DNA from: Serpula lacrymans var. lacrymans S7.9
Lineage: Eukaryota; Basidiomycota; Agaricomycetes; Boletales; Serpulaceae
DNA: 37,710 bases
NCBI RefSeq assembly: GCF_000218685.1
Contig: NW_006763292.1
Span: 2,016,233 to 2,053,942, forward strand
Direction of reading: 5' to 3'
The translations under genes were made by a program, and so were the position numbers. Every line of letters starts with the position of its first letter. Position 1 is the stretch's first letter. Below are positions 26,787 to 37,710 of the stretch, one piece after another. The notes below the pieces were generated by a model. The model did no database searches and was not told where the DNA came from. It was given only the letters and a program-made list of their open reading frames with translations.

Positions 26787-27454
26787 TAACTTACATTTGG
26801 TATATTGACGTGTTGTCAGTGTCCAGCTACGTCCAATTTTGGAGGTTTCGCTGGGATTTACTTGGTAGTCATTGATACTATAATTCAGCAGTAATTTCCT
26901 GGATCTAATTTCAGTTCGAGGATATTCATTGTGAATGTGTGATAGCCTCAATGTTTCATCACAGGTCCGTCCCAGTAGAAATCAAATGGTCTGAGGCGCA
27001 TATTTTATAATACTCAGTTAATCCAAAGTTTCGTATTGGGTTCGTTCGGTGCATCTCAGTAACATTGCTTTTAGGCCAAAAGACCCTGACAAGCGAGCTG
27101 ACACAGGTTTGGAGGTTTGAGGTTTGGTATACCACAACAGCCAGAGAGACCGAACTCTAAGTCAGGATAATACAGTACAGCAGGAAAAAATATGTATCAT
27201 ACATCACACTAAGTGGTGTTTGGCATAATTATCTAATCTAGAAAGAATGTCACTTTGTTCTTCACGGGATTTTCGGGCGCTGGGCTTAAGATTAATATGA
27301 GACACAGGGATGCGTCAATCATCACGCACAAGGTCTGAGCGAAGCCAGGCAAGTCAGTAGGATTATTTATCATGCCGAGTTCAACAAGAGCGATTTGACG
27401 GGAAGCCAGCCTGTGGCAATTCTCAGTAAAGAACTACTCCTGAACAACCGGCAC
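26787..27454. other. Intergenic region between convergent genes
   Basis: It lies between the ends of the DUF6533 gene and the SNF2 helicase gene. Only short frames; no gene, RNA or repeat seen. Confidence 0.55.
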
Positions 27455-30400
27455 CTACTTTGACTTGGGACTTGGGGGCATGCTGTGGTGTTTCCTGTGG
27501 GGTGGCCAATCTGGAGCGGGGACTTTAGGTTGCGTTGCAGTGTCAACATTATCAGACTTCTGAGCCCTTCTTGCTTCCTTTTCTTGTCTCTTTTTCTGCT
27601 GATATTATAATTGACTCTATAGAACCAGCATCTGATTAATCATACCTTCAAAGCGTTCCGCGCTCGTTCTTCTTCGATCAGACTTGGTAAGAGCACGTCG
27701 TCGTTGCGATGGCTATATTTTACACCAACGAAATTCAAAGTCTTTTGAATTTCGTCCTCTTCTGCCACTTGTGGGGGATCTGCGTCCATCATTGCACTGA
27801 GAACAAAAACAAGGCAAAATATATACCAGACAACTAACCATCGTCGAAAAGAAGGGCACTTAGACCTTGCAAGTCTGCCTATGAAAAGCCGTGTGATCGA
27901 GCGATGTCACACCTGCCACTCATGACACTCACCTCTTCCTTGCTTCCTCTTGTATCTGCTTCGTACACCCATTTTTCTGCACTCGGCTTCTGCTTTTTAA
28001 CTTTGCCAGCACCAAGATGCGCGAGCGCCCAATCCAGTTCCACAATGGAAGCTCTTTCGATCTGTTTGGGAAAAGGGAAGCCAGAAAAAGGAATACGTTT
28101 GAATTATGCCTTACTGCCATTTTTGTAGCCAGGTTTGTTTCATGAAGCTTGAAGATATTTTTTATGCCAAAGAGTTCGCCGTGTCTGTGGGTATCACCTT
28201 GGACACCTTGAAAGTATCTGGTTGTACAAGTAGGATTAAGTATTCATGAGGACATTGAATATGAATATTCGGACCTTGTTTGTATACTTGCTTGATATCC
28301 AATAGCCATCTGTTGTTGTTTATAAAGTTGGCGAGCATATATGAGCTCCTCAATTGAACCTGCCCCCAAAAGCCGATAGACGGATACATCGCGTGTCTGG
28401 CCAAATCGATAAGCTCGATCCATTGCCTGTAGATCATGCGCAGGGTCTAATGCATAGCCAGTGAGAATCGGGTTAAAATATATTGTTAATGACATACTCC
28501 AATTCGGATCTGTATGAAGACTTATTCAAACTCTACGGCTATAACGCAAATTCACAAAGATCAACTCACCAAAGATAACCACTTTGTTAGCACCAGTCAG
28601 ATTAAGTCCAGTGCCACCGGCCAGCGTAGATATCAAGAATATGAATATATCTGAGTCCCGATGAAACCTGTCGATCATCGGCATTCCTGTGCAGTGGTGG
28701 TTATATGTGTTTAGTATAATGGGTCCACTCAAACATACTGTCTGCTTGTTTGGTCGATCCATCCAATGTCAGAAAACCATAACCTATGCTCAGCTGCAAT
28801 GATGTCATTATGAATAAAATGAAGCTCGATACTAACTGTTGGATTTTAAATGGAACTCGAGCATATCAAGCAGCTTGACAGACTTCGTGAATATTAATAC
28901 CTTGTTTGAATGGTCTTTCCTCCACTCTGTCAGTAGAGTGTTCAGCACCTTCCAAATTTGATGGTTAGTTTGGTATTGTAACAAGACGATCCGATTCGAC
29001 GGGGTAGATGATTACTACACTCACCACCCATTTTCCGCAAAACTGTGGTTGCAGCATGGCAGTTCCATACTTCGGAATGCACTCCATAGAAAAAGCCGCT
29101 TCACTTAATTCACGATGTCTGACAGTCTATAGTTGATTTTACTTCAATGAGGGAAGCCACGAAAAAAATTTATAAAAGGTACCTGTTCTGCAGTATCATT
29201 TGGAGCTAAATCAAGATGAGCACAGGCACAAAGGGGGACAGAGAGAAGATCCGTACCAGGCAATATTAAGGCTAAATGGTTAGATATTTTAATGAGAATG
29301 GACATGTACTTTAGTACATCTCCTTTTTCTATTGCATGACAGCACTCTTTACGCCTGGGTAAGGGCATCAGTAATAGTAATGAACACGCAACGCTGGACA
29401 CAACAGGCGTACTGTTTCCTGGAACCACAGTCGCATAGCTCATCTTTATGGATCATATTCCGGACAGGTTCCATTTCCAAGATTCGCTTGTAAACGGTAA
29501 TCTGGGTAGGAGTCAAGGGACAGAAAACAACCTCGTCTGTTTTCGTTGGCAGCTGTGAAATATGGGTTTCCTGGAAATGTTTGGGGGCACCGAGTACGGT
29601 CCTTACCTGGTCTTTAATAATGTCTTTTGTTCTTCTCCATTTTAAGCCTGGAGCACCTTTACCAGCAAGTGATCAGCTTACCTTCGCTTGAAAAATAATG
29701 GTAGTAGTTTATCTTTCAAAGTCCTTGCAACGATCTGTCAAACGTTTAGCGATGATAATGATATCGTGATTGTAAATACTACCAGTGCCTTTGCTCTCTC
29801 CTCTTCAGTTGCCCCAGCAGATTGCCCCATCGTCAATGGTTTCGTTACGTAACCTTTCCATTGTTTACCAGTGCCTAACCGGCCGGGGTTTGTCCAATCC
29901 AAAATTGTCCACATTTCTGCGTAAGAGTTCTGGATAGCAGTACCTGTCAAGCCAAATCTCCTCTGACAAGTAAAACGGTTATATGCTTCGGTAATTTTTG
30001 ATCTTGGATTTTTCACTCGGTGGGCCTCGTCCACAATAATGCATGACCACGCAAGATCGTCAAGTCTGGATATGTCACGACGAGCTAAATCGAATGATGT
30101 GAGGACTGTCCGTTCCACTTAGTCATGAGGATATGTATGGCATTGTGTGAAACGTGATTAACTACTTACCTACATCTAACCTTCCCATTTTGAAGTCTGT
30201 CAGAACCGACTCTCTTTGACTCGGCGTATTCGTGTATAAACCAACTTCGAAATAACCCCACTTCCTTCCGATAAGGATAACAGCAATTAAAATCAGGGAT
30301 TGACATACCACTTGGAATTCCCTCTCCCAATTGTGAACAACAGTGCTCGGAGCAATAATCAGACAGGTTGGCCAGATTGCGTCGGCAGCAGGAAGTCCGC

Positions 30401-32029
30401 GTTCTTCCCTCCATTCACGGCCGTCCTGTAATTTAGATACATGCTTTCGCCGACGCTCAATGTCTCGCTTGTCACCATATTTCTTCATTACAGCACTTAA
30501 AAAAGCAATAACTTGGACAGTTTTACCTGAACCATTCGTCAGTATAAGCATGATACTATAATCACAAAGAAACTCGCCCTAGCGATTATCAACATGATGA
30601 GAACGACGACTGAATCATGATCATAAAAAAACGCACCAGGCCCATGTCATCACCAAGTAAACCTCCTCTGCCTTCATTATATCTCTCCCACAGAAATTTG
30701 GTTCCATCGCGCTGATACTCTCGTAGATATGTGTTGATAGATGCAGGGACTATGATACTGTGCTTGTGATTTAGAACTAGGGGGCCAAGGGGACTTTGTC
30801 CTCGCCCCAGTGAAAAATTTGGGCGAGGATAGAATTCCTGATAAAATAGTTAACCAGGCTCCCATAACACTGATGATCAACGCACTGGAATGGCACGTGT
30901 GTCCGACTCCGACTCTGACTCTGTTATTGAGTCAGAACGCACTACAGGGGACGGACGACCTGGAACTGATATGGCCAACTGAGAATCTCCTACACAGTAT
31001 GTATGTTTTGACACTCACCGCTCCCCTTGTTTGAAAGCACTTCAGGAGATGAGGGCATGCCCAAATCAGACTCTGGATCTGTAGCCGAATTGTCTACAAG
31101 CAACACATACAGTCGATATCACCCCCCACAGGTTGCGATTTCGGACTTACCAGGGTCAAGCACCTTCCTCCGCTTGTTTGTGGACGTTTCTAGAGGTGAC
31201 GAACAAGACCTACGTTTGGTGGCTCCTGCGATATCTTCGAGTCCAGACTCAGAATCTGGAGGCATAATAATAAATATGAGAAAACGCAGGTCGGTATGAA
31301 TACCTGTTGTGGAGTCATCTTCAACATGAGCTGGAGAACCCTCAGTAGCAAGTGAATTTCTAGTTGATTTAACAAAGTCAGCCAATGTTTTCAACACAAC
31401 GGGTTTATCTGTATCAGATTCGCGTCCTGGCTCGGATGTATAGTCTTCTTCACTTATTTCTGCCCCTTTGTCGGATATTATAGCATCATCCTCTGATGCT
31501 GAACATAGTTCTATGTCATTACCTGTAGAGATATGGGGTAAGAAGTCGAAGTTATATTTGCTTGAGATCGTACCAAAAAATTCCAAAAGCGGGTTGACAC
31601 GACGACGTATTTCTTTTGGCCGCTGGCTGGCTGTGGTACGATCAATATTCCAAAAAGACTGAATGAAATGACTCTACACACGGTTTACTGAAGATGAGCC
31701 TCGTTGCTCTGAGTCGCCTTTCCCTCTTTGGTGGACTGTGGAGTAAGCTGACGATGCTCTTGAGGGTTTTGATTTACGCCTTTTCTTGGGTTCATACACG
31801 TATACACCAGTGTTGAATTCAGGGTCTGAATCAAGTTCTGTTGAATAGCATTGAGCGACACTAGTACTCGGTAGGTCAAGTCTACATACCAAGAGGGGCT
31901 GGGATGGAGCGCAAATTCCCTGCGTAGTTTTTTGAAGGATACTATCAATAGTGAGTACGTTGTATTCGCCAGAAAGTACCAACTTTGATTGTATCCAGGT
32001 AACCTTGTCCTTTTCTCGATTTCAGACAT
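27455..32029 (-). CDS. SNF2-family DNA-repair helicase, ERCC6L2-like
   Basis: Many exons. The order of SNF2 motifs is complete: [13 protein letters not shown], motif I split as GDDMGL / [40 protein letters not shown], motif [11 protein letters not shown] (~30020), [12 protein letters not shown], then [17 protein letters not shown], a CDCG...ECC cysteine patch, [54 protein letters not shown] and [16 protein letters not shown]. The RRTK-IIKDQLP block and the cysteine patch are those I associate with ERCC6L2, a helicase in DNA double-strand break repair. The N-terminus (31700-32010) has [15 protein letters not shown] and the 30.9-31.6 kb part is acidic and disordered; the C-terminus (MPPSPKSK) ends at 27455. 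Two frame problems: the ATG at 32029 is not in frame with the conserved N-terminus, and the motif I junction (30637/30526) lacks one base. Pseudogene or sequence error are both possible. Confidence 0.82.
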
Positions 32030-32286
32030 GGCGGAATATTCAAACGTGCATGAAACACTTCAAGTTAACGTCGCGCTGGAAATTAATCACGTCGATGGTC
32101 ACGTGATAAACAGTCACAATATTCTAAATCCACGTTGATAATCAATATCTCAAAGTGAAAACATTCGTTATTAACACAAATACAGGACAGGATACATCGA
32201 CAATTTACTACACATGCATGGATAGTGAAACTTGAAAGATAGCCCCATCGGTGAGCATGAACTGAAAGATGGGATAACAGGGCTGG

Positions 32287-33205
32287 CTAATCGAAAGCCT
32301 CCTCCGCACTACGGCGGACCAAACGACGGACCTTCTTCTTGTAGGCTAGTATAGTAAGGTGAGATTGAATATGAAAGGTAACAGTGTTTGCAATCAAGCA
32401 TACCAGCCATATCAGTGCGGACTTCCTTTGCCGCATCCACATTAGCAGGGCTGTCTGTGTTTGGAGTGTCCGATGACAGCAGAGAAATGACGCTCAGAAG
32501 CTTGGATTACACCATAAGCCATCGTAGGATCTAGTACTGAGAAATGGTCTTACAATAGATTCAACGGTGTGAACTGGCATCCATCTCTCGCCCGCGTCTT
32601 CATATCCATATTCATCGTGACCAGGCTTATGCTAGAATATGGATGAGCCGATCAGCAGGAATAGATTTGTATAGAAAAGATACTTGCTAGGATAGATACA
32701 CAGACAGTACCATCAGAATAGACTATAAGGTGATCAGGCCTGACATCTCGGACAGGCCACCATCAGACTCACTATTGGGGTGCCACATTGGAGTGATAAA
32801 TCGCATCGTTGGTGGAAGCAAAGGAAATTCTGACGGAAAAGTAAGGCGAGCTTTGAAAAATCCTCCTTCACTGCGTAGGAAATAAATAATGAACTACGAG
32901 TTTACTTCGATATACAAGACCAGCCTACTAGAGAGTATCCGGAGGGCTAGAGAAGGATAAGACTTCGTGATGCCCATAGAGTGCGATCTACATACCCAAT
33001 AATCAAGATCTCCCATTCATACAAATTGTTTTCATCAACAAGTCCTTTTCCCGTCATTCTGTCAGGAATCGGTTGAAGATCGAGTTCGTGGAGAGAACCT
33101 ACACTAACCTGCCGAAAATCCCTCTACAGGATGTTTGGTGAGCTCAGCAAGCTGGCGGCGAAGTAGAAGAGTGTTTGACGGTGGAGGTGTTCCGGGCTTG
33201 GACAT
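32287..33205 (-). CDS. Ubiquitin-conjugating enzyme E2, UBE2G1/Ubc15 type
   Basis: Eight exons: 33205-33109, 33044-32996, 32946-32929, 32870-32773, 32722-32688, 32631-32554, 32500-32404, 32345-32287; 176 aa. Seen: LLRRQLAELTKHPVEGFSAG, YEWEILIIGPPDTLYEGGFF, FPLLPPTMRFITPMWHPN, catalytic Cys95 in YSDGTVCVSILHKPG, the UBE2G1-type loop HDEYGYEDAGERWMPVHTVE, SVISLLSSDTPNTDSPANVD, AAKEVR and the Lys/Arg-rich end KKKVRRLVRRSAEEAFD. It differs from the UBE2G2-type gene at 18318-19310 in exactly the loop and C-terminal features that separate the two human genes. The intron after exon 5 uses a GC donor (CTA/GCAAGT). Exon 3 is only 18 nt. It lies 257 bp upstream of the SNF2 gene on the same strand. Confidence 0.92.
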
Positions 33206-33598
33206 TGCGTTGCACAGGACAGAGTTCGCAGATTGCAGGTCGAGGTCAGAGGGAGAGATCCTTTGTGGCTATCTGCATCGAAGCAAACAAAGTATAGACA
33301 TATTCGTGGGAAAAGGATAGTCTCCCATAGACAGACCTGATCGGAGAAAGAAAGTCGTTTCGGAAAAGGAGAAGCCGATCCGGCAAGTGCCTACCATTTA
33401 GGAAGTCGTTCCTCCTATCTCATGCATGCCACCTGAAAATCTGTCAATTCGAAGGCAGTAAATACCTGCCAGAAATTGACATTTTCTTGTTCGACGCCCA
33501 TCATAATGATCCCGATTATGATGAACACCGACACAGCTATAATATGAGTATTTAAATAGGGCAGTTTATCGCATAGTGGATACAGAATTATATCCAGC
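33206..33598. promoter_or_regulatory. Divergent promoter region of the UBE2G1-type E2 and the second DUF6533 gene
   Basis: The 393 bp between two start codons facing away from each other. Promoters of both genes are expected here by layout; no specific site is recognised. An open minus frame at 33415-33606 overlaps it and reads as hydrophobic by chance. Confidence 0.45.
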
Positions 33599-35356
33599 AT
33601 GGCCATATTGACGAGCTCCCAGGAATTTCTTTCTGACCTGCAGATTACAAAAGTAAGAGCCGTTGCGACCTATAAATTCTTACATTCAGAATAATGGTGA
33701 TTATACGTTGTTTTAGTACTTCAATGGTAAGTACCTCAACTTTAACCTAAATGCTACACAGAATTAACTTCGTGCTGTGACCCCCACCAGTCGCTTTTCT
33801 AGGAATTTGGGTAGGAGAACTCTGTATCTTAACTGGCATCTAACTGAACGGTATACATAGGTATTAGATTATTGCGTTACATTCGAAGACGAAGTGGGAG
33901 CTCCACCCTCAATGTTTACGTGCGAGATAATACTAATCAAAATATAATAGGTCCGCTGGGTGTGGGGACGAAAATGGGATTATACGCGATTAATATTCAT
34001 ATTTTCGCGCTACCTACCATTTTTCGCTGTTATTGTGACTATTTGTGGTATGTTAATCTACTTGCCACTCCTACTTTGGTTTTCCCTGATGTTGAACAAT
34101 GAGGTCAGTCGCCATGCAAAACCCAAATGGTAATGTCAGTATCTAAGCTTCAAACCATACTATATCTCCTACATTTTACTGATATTCAATTTCAAAAGTG
34201 CAAGACCTACAATAGTGTTTGGGAAGGTGGGTTGCATCATACCGTACTTCCAATTTATAAACAAGCTGACTTCCCGCCTATCGCAAAAGCTGCCTGCGCT
34301 TTGGCTATCATCTCCACAGAAGGTCCGTATATCTCATAATCTCCACTAGTTGAGACCAACATAATATTCCAACTGGATATCTCATAGCCTTGCTTGCCTT
34401 GCGGACTTACGCCTTCTGGAATCGAAGCAAGAAATTGCTGGTGTGCCTGCTTGTTTGTGCTGCTGTGAGTTCCTCATTTTAGTTAAGCTTGTAACTGGGT
34501 TGAGAAAAATAATCTTTCATGTCTTTCAGCTCTTTATTGCGGTGGCTTTTGTCTTGTCAACCAAAATACACGACTCCCAGAGCTCTTGTGAATAAGGACC
34601 TTTATATCTATTGGTGATTTTTTTGTAATACTCATCTTGTTCTCACAGTAAACCCGACAGGATGTCTTTTTACGGGCGACAAAACGGAAGCCATCAAATA
34701 TGCATTTCTCGTGTTATATGAGTGCTGTTAGTTTCGTCTCATCGGAACGACTGTAATATGCAGTCTTTGGTTGGCACTGGTTACTGACAGCACTCACTCA
34801 AACATACTAGTGCTTCTATTCCTGACTACATACAAGATGGCCAAACATTACCATTCTTCAAAGAGTGTATTAATTTTAACTTTCTATCGCGGCAGTATGG
34901 TGAACATGGGCAGCATAATTGGTTTGTGGTCACATCTTAGTGAAGTTGTTTTGTCCTGAAGTAGGTGGTTTTTTTTTGCATATGGAAAACAGTCATATCA
35001 ATTGTGAATATCACCGGACTGGTTACTTTTCCGGTGGGTTTTCCCATTTACACATAAGTTCTTAGGATCAATCTAATTCATATTCACACTTAGTATGGAT
35101 ATACGCAGCTTTTTTCCTCGTATGTCTATTGTCTATTGTCTATACTCACAATTTACCCTGTCCCCCACTATGGTTACACCCTTATCTACACTCGCTGACA
35201 TCATCCCTTGCTAACAGACTACAGCTTGTCGTACACAGCGTACTTGCATCACGTATCCTCTTCAATCTTCGTAAAAGTGATGCACATGAGCTTTATATTA
35301 CTAACAATAGCCTAAGTATGGCTCCGAGTACTCTCCTTTTTGCAGACCCAGCTTAG
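33599..35356 (+). CDS. Second DUF6533-type multi-pass membrane protein
   Basis: Exons that I can place: 33599-33652, 33717-33726 (10 nt), 33791-33810 (20 nt), 33861-33893, 33951-34047, 34104-34129, 34199-34226, 34266-34322, 34388-34464, 34530-34587, 34649-34726, 34811-34894, one or more between 34895 and 35217 that I cannot fix, and 35218-35356 to the stop. Spliced, the start reads SDLQITKYFNVAFLGIWVLD then YCVTFEDEVRWVW, matching the DUF6533 pattern (ITKYFNVA followed by the EDEV-VW loop). Later parts show DYTRLIFIFSRYLPFFAV, LLALRTYAFWNRSKKLL and the C-terminal RLQLVVHSVLASRILFNLR. Several membrane segments are present; function is unknown. The highly fragmented first 100 bp of coding sequence is unusual, but the motif match supports it. 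Confidence 0.75.
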
Positions 35357-36966
35357 GAGGTAAAGGAGTAATGCATCTTAGTGAATGTGACAAATTTTGT
35401 GCCAGGAATATATACTAGTTTTTCAGTACTGTACAAGAAACTCAGTATTGAAAAACAACAACTGAGGTATAGATAACAAGATCTTTGTAAATGAGTGCCA
35501 AGGTTGTTTACTACAGAGATCACAGTAGGGAATGTACTACTTTAAAGAGAATGGACAAGAGGGTGTACTGTACTTGTATGTAGTGACAGAGATGTGATAG
35601 AGTGTGAAGAATCAGAAGAGGGAGCATAGAGAAAGCAAGTGATTGGGATAAAGCTGGAGCTTTGCAGCCCCAATCCATATGGGGTGTCTGAGCCTAGGAA
35701 AGGAGCCAAAATGAGCCGGATGTGGGTGGGAGGGCATCTTCCTTGCCCCTCCATCACACCTAATGTCACCATTTTCTATCTGCTTCCATTGCTGATCTGT
35801 TGACCACCATGTGCCACTGCTAATACCAGCAAAGCCCCGGTGTCGATGATGAGAAATGCTGTTAGAAAACCACACACAAAAACAAACTAACACACAATCC
35901 TCCCAGATTCCACAGAACTTGTTTATGGGCTTTGCCTCCTAGAACAGTGGAGTGGTCTGGTTGTTCGTGGGGTGGTACATATAAAGATCCTTCAAAGTAA
36001 AACCCAGAGATGTATGAGTGTGGGTTTTGAGGAGGAGGGATAGTTGAATTTATAGAAGATAGGTGCTTAGTGACGAGTATAAACGAGCACTACCTTGCTA
36101 ATCGTAGCACAAGGTAGGTTTGAGAACGACAATATGACGAGGTTCCCAGTGATAGCAGGCTCCTGACGCACAAACTGTAGTGCTCAGAAGGACTCTAATC
36201 GAAAGGGATAACAATGACTTCAAAAGTGGGAAGTGACGATGACAGCAATTAACAGTGGTAGCAGTGGGAAGTGTTGTGACCACACTGGATCACAAGTAGC
36301 AGAGAGTAGTGAACTTGAGATTAGAGAAGAAGTCTGGATTCGAGTTCTTGTTTTTTTTTTACAAGGTAAAATACAGGGGTTTATATAGTGAAAGAAAAGT
36401 AGGCTATGCACAGTATAGCTGTGCAAAAAGAATGAGAAAGAACATGAAGGAAGGAATGTACACTGACAAATCCTGCGTAGGTAGTACAGGATAAGATTGT
36501 CAAAAAAAGGAAAAGAAAGGGATAGAACAATAAATGCTGTGAGTAATGTCACAGGTTTGTACAGCCATAAAGTAAAGTCCAATAGCAAAAAGAGAGCAGG
36601 AAAATCATGATGTCATGGAAAGATGCAGTAAAAAAAGGGCAAGGCAAAACACTATCAGTATCAACACAGTTCCTTTATTGTCAGTCAGGTATTCTAAAAA
36701 AATATGTGTCCATAAAAATGATTCAAAAATCAAAAATAATCGCACTGTAAATGAATGTTCTGCTGAAGAAAAAGAAACTGGAGCCACCGGTCCACCATCT
36801 AGTCCAAATCTGACAGTTCCATGGCCTTACCAATGGACTGGTTGTGTTGGACCACCTGATCAAACGAGGGAGGGAGAGGAGTAGTTCCAATTTGGAACAA
36901 GTGAGTCCCAGGCAGCGTATGGTAAGTGTAGCTGTAGCGAAGACGATGGACAAAAGATAAGTGTAC
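35357..36966. other. Low-information region, possibly LTR-derived
   Basis: No gene is supported. The minus strand carries a TATA-like 12-mer (tatataaacccc, 36387-36376) identical to the one in the LTR at the left window edge. It is followed by pyrimidine-rich sequence ending ggtcacaaca at 36272, like an LTR 3' end. A run of ten T lies at about 36351-36360. No target duplication was found, so a transposon call is not made. Confidence 0.4.
36090..36117. repeat. Perfect 8-bp inverted repeat (hairpin candidate)
   Basis: ctaccttg at 36090-36097 and its reverse complement caaggtag at 36110-36117 are separated by 12 bases. It could fold into a small hairpin; no function is inferred. Confidence 0.4.
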
Positions 36967-37341
36967 TCAAGTGAATGGGACAGCGATGAACATGGGCAAT
37001 ACAAGGGGATGAACCTTCTCCAGCTCAAAAACTACCCACCCACGCTCCAACCAGGCAAGACGAGCGACCGATGTTTTGATAGTATATGATGGCAGATTGA
37101 TGTCATGAAGATGGACCTTTTGCCCTATTTGGACCGGCCGCTGGGGCTTTGCTGATATCAGCAGTGGCATGTGGTAGTCAACGGATCGGCGACGGAAGCG
37201 GATAGGAAGTGGTGACATCAGAAATGGTGGGGGTGCAAATAAGATGAGGAGGAGGAGGGTGGAGGTGACGAAAAAGTGGATTAGAATGGGGATCCAAAAA
37301 CGACCGTCGGGTGAGAATAAAAAGGAGAGGAAGGGGCCCAT
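36967..37341 (-). CDS. Weak hypothetical ORF with one membrane segment
   Basis: A 124-residue frame from an ATG at 37341 (the frame is open further up to 37536). It has one strong hydrophobic segment (FWIPILIHFFVTSTLLLLIL) followed by a basic stretch and PVQIGQKVHLHDINLPS. I do not recognise the family. The local G/C content is higher than in the flanks, which lengthens frames by chance, so this may not be a gene. It could also be a captured or decayed piece of a mobile element, given the LTR-like sequence next to it. Confidence 0.25.
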   Translation of the reverse strand: MGPFLSFLFSPDGRFWIPILIHFFVTSTLLLLILFAPPPFLMSPLPIRFRRRSVDYHMPLLISAKPQRPVQIGQKVHLHDINLPSYTIKTSVARLAWLERGWVVFELEKVHPLVLPMFIAVPFT

Positions 37342-37710
37342 GGTGGTGCTAGGCAAAGGAAGGGGAGTAAGGGAAACGACAAAAGCAAGGGCGCAATGCA
37401 ATGTGTAGCCAGTGGCGACGCGAAAATTTGCCGAAATGCCGAAATGCGGAAAGTACCGAATGGAAAAGCAAAGGTGAGCGTGACTGGATTGCCTAATAGA
37501 GGTGATGCTGATCAGCCACAAGATTGAAAAAGGCAATATTAATTACTATTCCACGTGGCACTGTGCCTGTGTGGCGCAAAGGCGAGTCTTTTTGAATATT
37601 TGCTTTGTTATTGACACCTGTCCATGCTACCAATCAACTTTGGTGCATGACAGCGCTCCAGGCGACGGCCCTGTAGTGCTCTGGGAGAAGAGACACATTA
37701 TCATATACAC
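37342..37710. other. Window edge, no supported gene
   Basis: Only the upward extension of the neighbouring minus frame (to 37536) and short frames are present. It may hold the upstream region of the weak ORF. Confidence 0.4.

Noticed and set aside
30527..30636. A hidden one- or two-base microexon repairing the helicase Walker A frame
   Set aside because: No AG/G/GT arrangement in the 110-bp intron supplies the single missing G.
33415..33606. Hydrophobic 63-codon minus frame
   Set aside because: It lies across the start and promoter of the second DUF6533 gene and has no homologue that I recognise.

Overview
This is intron-dense eukaryotic nuclear DNA, most likely from a filamentous basidiomycete (Agaricomycetes). 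The evidence is small introns of about 50-70 bp with fungal-type donors (GTAAGT, GTACGT, GTGCGT), very short exons, two DUF6533-type membrane proteins typical of mushroom-forming fungi, a fungal D-arabinono-1,4-lactone oxidase, and solo LTR retrotransposon debris. No bacterial-type operons, CRISPR arrays, rRNA or convincing tRNA genes were seen. All gene models were spliced by hand from reading frame, GT/AG sites and remembered family motifs. No search was run.

Layout: (1) 1-2351 is transposon debris: an LTR cut by the window edge that has landed inside the coding frame of an older Helitron-type ORF fragment, then a solo LTR with a perfect 5-bp target duplication. (2) 2352-3911 is AT-rich and without genes. 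(3) A METTL14-like m6A writer subunit (minus) and the ribosome-biogenesis factor NOC2 (plus) share a 200-bp head-to-head promoter region. (4) 9.1-10.3 kb holds an unresolved spliced gene and a small UQCC2/Cbp6-like mitochondrial assembly factor (both minus). (5) 12.4-15.5 kb is an 18-exon HSP70/actin-fold protein with an apparent lipid-anchor N-terminus. (6) 16.5-18.1 kb is ALO1, convergent with a UBE2G2/Ubc7-type E2. (7) 20.6-24.8 kb is the RNA polymerase III second-largest subunit, 15 exons, including a 7-nt microexon. (8) 25.5-35.4 kb has two DUF6533 membrane-protein genes flanking a SNF2 DNA-repair helicase (ERCC6L2-like) and a UBE2G1-type E2. (9) 35.4-37.7 kb is low-information, possibly LTR-derived DNA with one weak hydrophobic ORF.

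The genes are mostly conserved housekeeping functions: RNA methylation, 60S ribosome assembly, respiratory-complex assembly, erythroascorbate synthesis, ER-associated and other ubiquitination, Pol III transcription and DNA repair. I found no cluster that amounts to a new system. The more interesting points are gene-level: the METTL14 homologue with a DPPF active-site-like motif and a Met/Gly-rich tail, the probably membrane-tethered HSP70-like protein, microexons, two GC-AG introns, and apparent one-base frame defects at the RPC2 start and the helicase Walker A junction.
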